7,590 nt of DNA from JAFAXD01 sp035472475. Lineage in GTDB: Bacteria > Pseudomonadota > Alphaproteobacteria > Rhizobiales > Xanthobacteraceae. Below the pieces are notes generated by a model. The model had not been told where the DNA came from. It did no database searches and was given only the letters and a program-made list of their open reading frames with translations. Shown in pieces: positions 1-6,010 of the stretch; the stretch's first letter is position 1; each line of letters starts with the position of its first letter. The stretch lies in NCBI GenBank assembly GCA_035472475.1, contig DATIPA010000002.1:1-7590 (forward strand), written 5' to 3'. Position numbers and translations under genes: made by a program.

Positions 1-6
1 GACAGT

Positions 7-14
7 GAGGAAGG
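7..14 (+). promoter_or_regulatory. Shine-Dalgarno site of the GMC oxidoreductase gene
   Basis: A purine-rich GAGGAAGG lies three bases upstream of the ATG at 18, a strong match to the anti-Shine-Dalgarno sequence, and it supports that start. A TGA at 6-8 could be the stop of an upstream gene, but too little sequence is present to tell. No promoter can be assessed because the window begins here. Confidence 0.75.
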
Positions 15-17
15 CCC

Positions 18-1655
18 ATGAGTGAAGCCAAATCGGTCGGGAGCTACGACTACGTCATCGTCGGAGCGGGGTCGGCCGGATGCGTACTTGCCAACCGCCT
101 GACCCAGGACCCCGCCGTCAGTGTGCTGCTGCTCGAAGCCGGCGGCGAGGACAAATACTGGTGGATCCATGTTCCAGTCGGCATGCCCTACCTGCTCGGC
201 AACAAGGAGGTCGACTGGTGCTTCCAAAGCGAGCCGGAACCCTATTGCGACAACCGCGTCACGCCGGTGCCGCGCGGCAAGACCTTGGGCGGCTCATCGT
301 CGATCAACGCCATGTGTTACATCCGCGGCCACGCCCGCGACTACGACATCTGGCGTCAGCTCGGCAACGTCGGCTGGTCGTGGGACGACGTGCTTCCCTA
401 CTTCAGGAGCATCGAGAAATATCCGCGCGGGGCGAACGAATCGCACGGCGTCGATGGCGAGCTGTGTGTGCAGGAGAACCGCCAGCGCTGGGAAATCGTT
501 GAAGCCTGGAAGCGCGCCGCGATCGAGTACGGCATTCCTGAGACCGACGATCAGAACGCCGGCGACAATGAAGGCATCACCTATTTTCAGGGTACGATCC
601 GGAACGGGCGGCGCTGGTCGGCGGCGCAGGCGTTTTTGCGCCCCGCCATGGACCGGCCCAACCTGCGGGTTCTGACCGACGCGCACGCCAAGGTGCTGCG
701 GCTCGACGGCAAGCGCGCGGTCGGCATCGAATTCTGGCAGGGCGATGAGCTCAACTATGCGCAGGCCAAGGGCGAGGTGATCCTGGCCGCCGGCGCGATC
801 GGCTCGCCGCAAATCCTGCAGCTCTCGGGCGTCGGCCCGGCCGCGCTCCTTGGGCAGCACGGCATCCCGGTGCGCCACGAGCTCGCCGGCGTCGGCGAGA
901 ACATGCAGGACCATTGGCAGATCCGCGCGACCTACAAGGTCAAGAACACCATCACGATGAACCAGTGGGTGCAGAATCCGCTGCGGCGCTACAGCATGGG
1001 CGCCTATTATCTGCTCACCAAGCGCGGCCCGATGGGAACGCAGCCGCCGCAGCTCTGCGCATTCACGCGCAGCGATCCATCGCAGGACACGCCGAACCTG
1101 CAGTACCACGTGTCTGCGGCAAGCTCCGAGCGCTTCGGTGGCCCGCTGCATGATTGGCCGGGTTTCTCGAACGGCATCGCGGTGGTACGGCCGCAAAGCA
1201 TCGGCTACTGCCGCATCAAGAGCCCGGATCCGCGCGCCCATCCGGCGATTCTGCACAACTTCCTGCAGACGCCGGAATCGCAGCGCGTGGCTGTCGACGC
1301 CATTCGGTTAACGCGACGCATTGTGTCGGGACCGGCACTAAAACGCTTCGAACCAGAAGAGCACCTGCCCGGGCCCAAGGTGCAGTCCGATGACGAGATT
1401 CTGGCCTACGCGCGCCAGACCGTTATTACCGTGTTCCACCAGTCCGGCACGTGCAAGATGGGCCAGGATCCGATGGCGGTCGTGGATGAGCGCCTGCGCG
1501 TACGCGGCATGAGTGGCTTGCGCGTAATCGACGCCTCAATCATGCCCAACGTCGTCTGCGGCAACACCAATGCGCCGACCATGATGATCGCCGAGAAGGG
1601 TGCCGAAATGATCAAGGCGGATCGCCGCGCCGGCGCGGCGCGCGCCGCGGCGTGA
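18..1655 (+). CDS. GMC-family FAD-dependent alcohol dehydrogenase (choline dehydrogenase/AlkJ-like)
   Basis: A 545-residue flavoprotein of the glucose-methanol-choline family, predicted to oxidise a primary or secondary alcohol with FAD and pass electrons to a quinone or other acceptor. The N-terminal ADP-binding motif GAGSAG is at residues 16-21, with Glu40 closing the second strand in LLLEAGG. GMC signature 1 (RGKTLGGSSSINAMCYIRG) spans about 86-104 and signature 2 (GAIGSPQILQLSGVGP) spans 259-274. His474 in FHQSGTCKMG and Asn518 in CGNTNAPT are 44 residues apart, as for the catalytic His/Asn pair of choline oxidase. The position corresponding to the FAD-linking histidine of choline oxidase is Ile96 here, so FAD is probably non-covalent. 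No signal peptide is seen, so it is cytoplasmic or peripherally membrane-associated. The length is normal for the family. The C-terminus ends in an Ala/Arg-rich tail encoded by a GC palindrome, and the stop overlaps the next gene's start. The family is secure; the substrate is unknown, and a choline assignment (betA) is not justified. Confidence 0.95.
   Translation: MSEAKSVGSYDYVIVGAGSAGCVLANRLTQDPAVSVLLLEAGGEDKYWWIHVPVGMPYLLGNKEVDWCFQSEPEPYCDNRVTPVPRGKTLGGSSSINAMCYIRGHARDYDIWRQLGNVGWSWDDVLPYFRSIEKYPRGANESHGVDGELCVQENRQRWEIVEAWKRAAIEYGIPETDDQNAGDNEGITYFQGTIRNGRRWSAAQAFLRPAMDRPNLRVLTDAHAKVLRLDGKRAVGIEFWQGDELNYAQAKGEVILAAGAIGSPQILQLSGVGPAALLGQHGIPVRHELAGVGENMQDHWQIRATYKVKNTITMNQWVQNPLRRYSMGAYYLLTKRGPMGTQPPQLCAFTRSDPSQDTPNLQYHVSAASSERFGGPLHDWPGFSNGIAVVRPQSIGYCRIKSPDPRAHPAILHNFLQTPESQRVAVDAIRLTRRIVSGPALKRFEPEEHLPGPKVQSDDEILAYARQTVITVFHQSGTCKMGQDPMAVVDERLRVRGMSGLRVIDASIMPNVVCGNTNAPTMMIAEKGAEMIKADRRAGAARAAA
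1634..1649. repeat. Perfect 16-base GC palindrome at the GMC/SDR junction
   Basis: CGCGGCGCGCGCCGCG is its own reverse complement. In mRNA it could form a six-pair all-GC stem with a GCGC loop. It encodes part of the Ala/Arg-rich GMC tail and ends two bases before the GTG start of the downstream dehydrogenase. It could mask that start until ribosomes translating the first gene open it. It may equally be a by-product of Ala/Arg codons in a GC-rich genome. Confidence 0.45.
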
Positions 1656-2482
1656 CGCAGGTGGGGCTTCAGGCCGGCGACCTGTTTGACGTCAGCGGGC
1701 TTGTCACCATCGTGACCGGCGGCGCGAGCGGCATCGGTTACGCGTACGCCGATGTGATGGCGGCGAACGGCGCCGTCGCGACGCTGATCGATCGCGACGC
1801 AGACGGGCTCGCGGCGGCGATCAGGCGGCTGGGCTCGGACGGCCGCAAGGTCTATGGCGAGACCGCCGATGTGACCGACAAGGTCTCTCTGCGTCGCGCG
1901 GTCGACGCGGTGGCGCAGCGCCACGGCCGCATCGACGTTGTGTTTGCCAACGCAGGCATCAGCGCCGGCCCGGGCTTTCTCAATATGGAGCGCCAGCGCG
2001 ACCCGCAGCGGGCTATCGAGAACATTCCGGACGAGATCTGGGATCGCGTCATCGCCACCAATCTGAGCTCGGTGTTTCACACCATCCAGGTGGCGGTGCC
2101 GCACATGAAGAGGACCGGCGGCCGCATCATTGTGACCTCCTCGATCTCCGCCACCAAGGTCGAGCAATTCGTCGGCACGCCCTATGTGGCGGCCAAGGCC
2201 GGCGTCGCCCAGCTGGTTCGCCAGATTGCGCTCGAGCTTGCGCGCTACAACATTGCGGTGAATGCCATCGCGCCCGGCCCCTGCGTCACCAATATCGGCG
2301 GGGGCCGGCTGCAGGACCCCGGCAACCAGGCATTCTTCGCCCAGTTCTCGCCCCAGCACCGGATGGCGACGCCCGACGATATGCAGGGGGCGGCGCTGTT
2401 CCTGGCGTCGGGAGCCTCCAAGCACGTCACCGGTGCGCAAATTCTGATCGACGGCGGGGTGACGCTTGGTGTCGCGGACTAA
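1652..2482 (+). CDS. Short-chain dehydrogenase/reductase (SDR), NAD-type
   Basis: A 276-residue classical SDR that interconverts an alcohol and a carbonyl with a nicotinamide cofactor in the cytoplasm. The cofactor motif TGGASGIG is at residues 22-29. Asp47 ends the second beta strand (LIDRD), which in this family favours NAD(H) over NADP(H). NAG is at 100-102, the structural/catalytic Asn is Asn137 in ATNLSS, Ser163 or Ser164 is the catalytic serine, and Tyr178-x-x-x-Lys182 (YVAAK) is the active-site pair. The C-terminal ITGAQI-like segment (VTGAQILIDGG) is typical. The chosen start is GTG at 1652, overlapping the GMC stop as GTGA. GTG at 1661 is an in-frame alternative that would remove three residues. 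Neither has a clear Shine-Dalgarno site, so translation is probably coupled to the GMC gene. The substrate is unknown; a shared pathway with the GMC enzyme is inferred from the overlap. Confidence 0.93.
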   Translation: MTQVGLQAGDLFDVSGLVTIVTGGASGIGYAYADVMAANGAVATLIDRDADGLAAAIRRLGSDGRKVYGETADVTDKVSLRRAVDAVAQRHGRIDVVFANAGISAGPGFLNMERQRDPQRAIENIPDEIWDRVIATNLSSVFHTIQVAVPHMKRTGGRIIVTSSISATKVEQFVGTPYVAAKAGVAQLVRQIALELARYNIAVNAIAPGPCVTNIGGGRLQDPGNQAFFAQFSPQHRMATPDDMQGAALFLASGASKHVTGAQILIDGGVTLGVAD

Positions 2483-2484
2483 AC

Positions 2485-2490
2485 GAGGGG
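2485..2490 (+). promoter_or_regulatory. Shine-Dalgarno site of the MBL-fold hydrolase gene
   Basis: GAGGGG sits six bases before the ATG at 2497 and three bases after the SDR stop. This fixes the start and indicates independent ribosome loading within the same transcript. Confidence 0.7.
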
Positions 2491-2496
2491 ATCTGC

Positions 2497-3375
2497 ATGA
2501 TCAAGCTCGGCGATATCGAAATCATCCGCGTCGAGGAAGTCATGCTGGTTGAGGAGCCGACCAGTTTTGCCGATTTTCGGCCCGAGTCGATTGCCGATAT
2601 CCGCGATTGGCTATTGCCGAACCACTACGACGAGAAAACCAACACATTCACCATCAGCGTGCATTCCTGGCTGCTGCGAACGCTGGACCACACCATTCTG
2701 ATCGACACCGCAAGCGGGAACGGCAAGTCGCGGCCGCTCTCGCCACGCCTCAACATGCTCAACACGCCGTATCTGCAGCAGCTCAAGGCCGCCGGTGTCG
2801 CGCCGGAGGATGTGGACACGGTCATCCACACGCATCTGCACGTCGATCACGTCGGCTGGAACACCTACTGGGATGGCAAGCGCTGGACACCGACCTTTCC
2901 CAGGGCGACGACCATCATGTCGGCTATTGCGCGCGACGCGCACGATCCCAAGCGCGGCGCGGCCGCAAAGCCGCCGGAAGCCAATCTGCAGTTCATCGAC
3001 AGCGTGCAGCCAATCCTGGATGCCGGAACCGTGCGGCTTGTCGAGGGCACCGAAACGCTATTTCCCGGCATCGATCTCGTGCAAGCGCCTGGTCACGCGC
3101 CCGGTCACATGATGGTGCGGGTGCGCTCCGGCGGACGAGAGGCTTTGTTCATCGGCGACGTCATGCACCAGCCGATCCAGATCGCGAACCCGACCTGGAA
3201 CAGCAAATATTGCGAGGATCCGCCGCTGGCTCGAGAAACCCGCGCGCGCGTGCTCGCGTATTGTGCCGATGAGCGTTGCCTGACGCTGCCGGTGCACTTC
3301 AATGCGCCGCACTGCGGCTACATCGAGCGCCACGGCAATCGCTACGCGTTTGTGCCCTCGGAAGAAATACCGTGA
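2497..3375 (+). CDS. Metallo-beta-lactamase-fold hydrolase, lactonase-like
   Basis: A 292-residue MBL-fold protein expected to use a dinuclear metal centre to hydrolyse an ester, lactone or similar bond. The full ligand set is visible: His113-x-His115-x-Asp117-His118 (THLHVDH), His204 in APGHAPGH, Asp221 in FIGDVMH and probably His267 in LPVHFNAPHCG. A HF-x-x-P-H-x-G segment near the C-terminus also occurs in MBL enzymes of the AHL-lactonase/methyl parathion hydrolase type. No signal peptide is evident, so it is likely cytoplasmic. The length fits a single-domain enzyme with an N-terminal extension of about 50 residues before the core. The gene begins 14 bases after the SDR stop and has its own good ribosome site, so it is very likely co-transcribed with the two dehydrogenases. 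That setting favours a catabolic lactone/ester hydrolase over beta-lactam resistance. Quorum-signal lactonase activity is possible but unproven. Confidence 0.92.
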   Translation: MIKLGDIEIIRVEEVMLVEEPTSFADFRPESIADIRDWLLPNHYDEKTNTFTISVHSWLLRTLDHTILIDTASGNGKSRPLSPRLNMLNTPYLQQLKAAGVAPEDVDTVIHTHLHVDHVGWNTYWDGKRWTPTFPRATTIMSAIARDAHDPKRGAAAKPPEANLQFIDSVQPILDAGTVRLVEGTETLFPGIDLVQAPGHAPGHMMVRVRSGGREALFIGDVMHQPIQIANPTWNSKYCEDPPLARETRARVLAYCADERCLTLPVHFNAPHCGYIERHGNRYAFVPSEEIP

Positions 3376-3405
3376 TTGAATCGCCGCATCGAGCCGGACT
3401 ACGAT
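3376..3405 (+). promoter_or_regulatory. Possible sigma70-type promoter before the ABC binding-protein gene
   Basis: TTGAAT at 3376-3381 and TACGAT at 3400-3405 each match the consensus at four of six positions, with an 18-base spacer. They lie in the 86-base gap between the hydrolase stop and the binding-protein start, one of the two largest + strand gaps. The match is weak and may be chance; readthrough from the upstream genes is an alternative. Confidence 0.25.
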
Positions 3406-3450
3406 AGCACGCAAGAACAAGAATATCCGATCGAACCTATCATTCCGGCT
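3392..3450. repeat. Seven-base inverted repeat in the leader of the binding-protein gene
   Basis: AGCCGGA at 3392-3398 is exactly complementary to TCCGGCT at 3444-3450, across a 45-base loop, and the second arm abuts the ribosome-binding site at 3451. It could form a leader stem or mark an operator, but seven bases in a GC-rich gap of this size can easily occur by chance. Confidence 0.2.
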
Positions 3451-3456
3451 GGGAGG
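3451..3456 (+). promoter_or_regulatory. Shine-Dalgarno site that sets the GTG start of the ABC binding protein
   Basis: GGGAGG lies five bases before GTG at 3462. This start gives a complete signal peptide. The next in-frame ATG (3543, Met28) falls inside the signal sequence and is unlikely. Confidence 0.7.
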
Positions 3457-3461
3457 TCTCC

Positions 3462-4700
3462 GTGCCACATCACCAATCGACTGGGCGATCCGCCCGGCTT
3501 ACCGTTATTACGGCGCTCGTCGGCCCATTGGCGGCGTTCGCAATGCCGGCCGCCGCGCAGGTGTCGGACGACGTGGTCAAGCTTGCGATCACCAATGATC
3601 AATCGAGTATCTACTCGGCGGCGGGCGGCTACGGCGTCGTGATCGCCGCCCAGATGGCGGTCGAGGATTTCGGCGGCACGGTGCTCGGCAAGAAGATCGA
3701 GGTCGTTTTTGCCGATAATCAGAACAAGCCCGATGTCGGCGTGGGTATTGTCAATCGCTGGCTCGATACGGACCACGTCGACGTCATCGTGGACGGCGGC
3801 AGTTCGGCCGTGGGTATGGCGGTGCAGGCCGTGACCCGCGAGAAGAACAAGCTTTTTCTGATCACCGGGTCGGGCACGACCGCGCTCACCAACGAGAACT
3901 GCTCGCCGGTTGGATTCCAATGGTCGTGGGACACCTATGGGCTCGCGTCGGGCACCGCGACCACGCTTGCAAAGCAGGGGCTCGACAGCTGGTTCTTCAT
4001 CACGGCGGACTACACGTTCGGTCAGGTGCTCGAAGTGCAGGCCGGCGAGATCGCTCAGCGCTACGGCGCCAAGGTTTTGGGCTCGGTGCGGGCACCGTTC
4101 AACACCGCGGATTTCAGCTCGTTCCTGCTGCAGGCCAAGGCTTCCAACGCAAAGGTCGTGGCGCTCGCCAACGCCGGCGGCGACGCCTCGACGTCGATCA
4201 AGCAGGCGCACGAGTTCGGGCTCACGCGCGGCGGCCAGAAGCTCGCGGCGCTCTTCCTCAACATTACCGACGTGCATGCGCTTGGCCTTGATACCGCGCA
4301 GGGTCTGGTCGTCACCACGTCGTTCTACTGGGACCGCACCGACGCATCGCGCGTGTTCGGCAAGCGATTCCTGGAACGCGCCAAGAATGCGCCGACGTTC
4401 CTGCAAGCCGGCGCCTACAGCGCCGTCACGCACTACCTCAAGGCTGTCAAGGAAGCCGGCACCGATGCGACCGGTCCGGTCGCCGCCCAGATGAAGAAGA
4501 CCAAGATCAACGACCCGATGACCGAGAACGGCTGGATCCGCGAGGACGGCCGGGTGATGCGCGACTTCTATGTGGTGCAGGTCAAGGCCCCGGCCGAGTC
4601 GAAGGCGCCGTGGGATTATTACAAGGTCATCGGCAAGGTCGCAGCCGAAGATGCCGCGCTGCCGCTCTCGCGCAGCGCCTGTAAGCTGGTACAAAAGTAA
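3462..4700 (+). CDS. ABC transporter substrate-binding protein, branched-chain amino acid (LivK-like, type I periplasmic fold)
   Basis: A 412-residue exported binding protein of the Peripla_BP_6/LivJ-LivK class that would capture a small solute in the periplasm and hand it to an ABC importer. Residues 1-32 form a Sec signal peptide: a basic start with Arg9 and Arg12, a hydrophobic core at about 13-28, then a PAAA end with probable cleavage after Ala32 before QVSDD. No lipobox cysteine is seen. The mature part shows the usual openings VKLAITNDQSSIY and AAQMAVEDFGG, then VVFADNQNKPDVG and a late ENGWIREDGRVMRDFYVVQV block. The C-terminus ends in a Ser-Ala-Cys-Lys motif (SRSACKLVQK) common in this subgroup. 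Length is typical. No permease or ATPase gene accompanies it. Many members bind aromatic acids or other carboxylates instead of amino acids, and the enzyme neighbours make that more likely, but the ligand cannot be predicted. The gene is 18 bases upstream of the CoA-transferase gene. Confidence 0.93.
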   Translation: MPHHQSTGRSARLTVITALVGPLAAFAMPAAAQVSDDVVKLAITNDQSSIYSAAGGYGVVIAAQMAVEDFGGTVLGKKIEVVFADNQNKPDVGVGIVNRWLDTDHVDVIVDGGSSAVGMAVQAVTREKNKLFLITGSGTTALTNENCSPVGFQWSWDTYGLASGTATTLAKQGLDSWFFITADYTFGQVLEVQAGEIAQRYGAKVLGSVRAPFNTADFSSFLLQAKASNAKVVALANAGGDASTSIKQAHEFGLTRGGQKLAALFLNITDVHALGLDTAQGLVVTTSFYWDRTDASRVFGKRFLERAKNAPTFLQAGAYSAVTHYLKAVKEAGTDATGPVAAQMKKTKINDPMTENGWIREDGRVMRDFYVVQVKAPAESKAPWDYYKVIGKVAAEDAALPLSRSACKLVQK

Positions 4701-4707
4701 AGAGAGG
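4701..4707 (+). promoter_or_regulatory. Shine-Dalgarno site of the CoA-transferase gene
   Basis: AGAGAGG directly follows the binding-protein stop and lies 11 bases before GTG at 4719. The spacing is slightly long, but it is the only good site, and the resulting protein start (PGPLSHIKVLDLSR) is typical of the family. Confidence 0.5.
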
Positions 4708-4718
4708 CTGCGGACGAC

Positions 4719-5939
4719 GTGCCCGGTCCACTATCGCACATCAAGGTCCTCGACCTCAGCCGCGTCATGGCGGGGCCGTGGGCCGGGCAACTGCTTGCAG
4801 ATCTCGGCGCCGACGTCATCAAGGTCGAGCGTCCCGAGGTCGGCGACGACACGCGCACCTGGGGGCCGCCGTTCCTTCCGACCCCCGACGGAAGCCCGTC
4901 ACGCGAGTCCGGCTATTATCTGTCAGTCAATCGCGGCAAGCGCTCGCTCACGCTCGCAATCGACAAACCGCAGGGCCAGGAGATCGTGCGCGCGCTGGCG
5001 GCACGCTCCGATATCTTGTTGGAGAACTTCAAGGTCGGAACGCTTGCCCGCTTTGACCTCGCTTATGAGGATCTCAAGCGCATCAATCCGCGCTTGATCT
5101 ATTGCTCGGTGAGCGGATTTGGGCAGACCGGGCCCAAGGCGCAAAAGCTCGCCTACGATTTCCTGATCCAGGCCATGGGCGGGCTGATGAGCATCACGGG
5201 CGAGACCGACGATCGACCGGGCGGTGGTCCGCAAAAGGTCGGCATTCCGATTCTCGACCTGATGACCGGAATGTACACGGCGGTCGCGGTACTGGCGGCG
5301 CTGGCGGGCCGCGAACAGACCGGCGAGGGCGACTACATCGATGTTGCGATGCTCGATGTGCAGGCCGCGGTGCTGGCCAACCAGGCTATGAACTACCTGA
5401 TGTCCGGGCGCACGCCGCGGCGGCAAGGCAATCGCCATCCCAACATCATGCCGCAGGACGTGTTTCGCTGCCGCGACGGCGACGTCGTGCTCGCGGTCGG
5501 CAACGACGGTCAGTTCGCCAAAATGTGCCAAGCGGTCGGGCGGCCCGAGGTCGGCAGCGATCCGCGCTTCGCCAAGAACGCGGATCGCGTGCGCCACAAG
5601 GACGAGCTGATGCCGCTGATTGCCAGCATCTTCGTGGACTGGTCGCGCGCCGATCTGGTGGCGGCGATGGAGCGCGCCGGGGTGCCGTGCGGGCCGATCA
5701 ACTCGATCCCGGAGGTGTTTGACGACCCGCAGATCAAGCACCGCGCCATGCGGATTGACTTGCCGCATCCATCCGTCGGCAAGGTGCCGCTGGTCGGCAG
5801 CCCGCTGAAATTTGTCCATTCCGAACCGGCCTATGAGCGGGCTCCGCCGCTGCTCGGACAGCACAGCGACGAGGTATTGCGTGAGCTCGGCATGGCCGAC
5901 GACAAGATCGCCGAGTTGCGCAAGGCGGGGGTGGTTTGA
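4719..5939 (+). CDS. CaiB/BaiF family (class III) CoA-transferase
   Basis: A 406-residue enzyme that moves CoA from an acyl-CoA donor to a carboxylic acid, activating it as a thioester. Family hallmarks in order: IKVLDLSRVMAGP at about 8-20, LADLGADVIKVERP at 26-39, NRGKRS at 71-76, ILLENFKVG at 99-107, a SGFGQTGP loop at 132-139, and YDFLIQAMGGLM at 146-157. Asp180 in GIPILDLMTG matches the catalytic aspartate that forms the acyl-anhydride intermediate in formyl-CoA transferase. The C-terminal half (GVPCGPINSIPEVFDDPQ) is also characteristic. The length is standard and no key residue is missing. The start is GTG, 18 bases after the binding-protein stop, so the two genes are probably co-transcribed. 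This suggests that the imported or processed compound is a carboxylic acid. The acid and CoA donor are unknown; formyl-CoA:oxalate transferase (frc) or carnitine CoA-transferase are family members but are not specifically supported. Confidence 0.95.
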   Translation: MPGPLSHIKVLDLSRVMAGPWAGQLLADLGADVIKVERPEVGDDTRTWGPPFLPTPDGSPSRESGYYLSVNRGKRSLTLAIDKPQGQEIVRALAARSDILLENFKVGTLARFDLAYEDLKRINPRLIYCSVSGFGQTGPKAQKLAYDFLIQAMGGLMSITGETDDRPGGGPQKVGIPILDLMTGMYTAVAVLAALAGREQTGEGDYIDVAMLDVQAAVLANQAMNYLMSGRTPRRQGNRHPNIMPQDVFRCRDGDVVLAVGNDGQFAKMCQAVGRPEVGSDPRFAKNADRVRHKDELMPLIASIFVDWSRADLVAAMERAGVPCGPINSIPEVFDDPQIKHRAMRIDLPHPSVGKVPLVGSPLKFVHSEPAYERAPPLLGQHSDEVLRELGMADDKIAELRKAGVV

Positions 5940-5963
5940 GAGACTGCCCACTTCCACGTCATC

Positions 5964-5980
5964 GCCGGGCTTGCTCCGGC
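5964..5980. repeat. GC-rich palindrome in the CoA-transferase/flavin reductase gap (REP-like or weak terminator)
   Basis: GCCGG at 5964-5968 and CCGGC at 5976-5980 form a five-pair stem, six if the G5969-T5975 wobble is counted, with a short loop, followed by the T-rich TTTCGTT. The surrounding text (CGTCATCGCCGGGCTTG at 5958-5973) resembles dispersed palindromic repeats that I recall from Bradyrhizobium-type genomes; this is from memory, not from a search. It may reduce readthrough into the next gene. The T-run is interrupted, so termination would be weak. Confidence 0.4.
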
Positions 5981-6010
5981 TTTCGTTCCTCCAAGCAACA
6001 ATAGAGCCCG

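Noticed and set aside
294..1256. A 320-codon - strand open frame within the GMC gene
   Set aside because: It is a shadow of a strongly supported gene, with compositionally biased translation and no recognisable domain.
18..1655. Naming the GMC enzyme betA (choline dehydrogenase)
   Set aside because: Only family-level motifs are visible. No betaine aldehyde dehydrogenase, betI or choline transporter is nearby, and the neighbours point to another substrate.
1406..2440. A 344-codon - strand open frame across the GMC/SDR junction
   Set aside because: It is antisense to two confident genes and shows no motif; it is a by-product of high GC.
2497..3375. Calling the MBL-fold protein a beta-lactamase resistance gene
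   Set aside because: The metal motif is shared by many hydrolases. There is no signal peptide, and the context is catabolic.
3376..3642. A short + strand frame beginning at a TTG right after the hydrolase stop
   Set aside because: It overlaps the signal-peptide region of the binding protein in another frame, has no ribosome site and has an Arg/Pro-rich translation.
3399..4694. A 431-codon open frame on the - strand covering almost the whole binding-protein gene
   Set aside because: It mirrors a well-recognised exported protein on the + strand. Its translation is Arg/His/Val-rich with no family motifs, as expected from GC-rich third positions leaving the opposite frame open.
4923..5957. A 344-codon - strand open frame opposite the CoA-transferase
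   Set aside because: The + strand protein has every CaiB/BaiF hallmark; the antisense translation is low-quality and Arg/His-rich.
5971..6002. A promoter (TTGCTC with AACAAT) before the flavin reductase gene
   Set aside because: The spacing is 20 bases and the -35 box overlaps the palindrome; the match is too poor to support.
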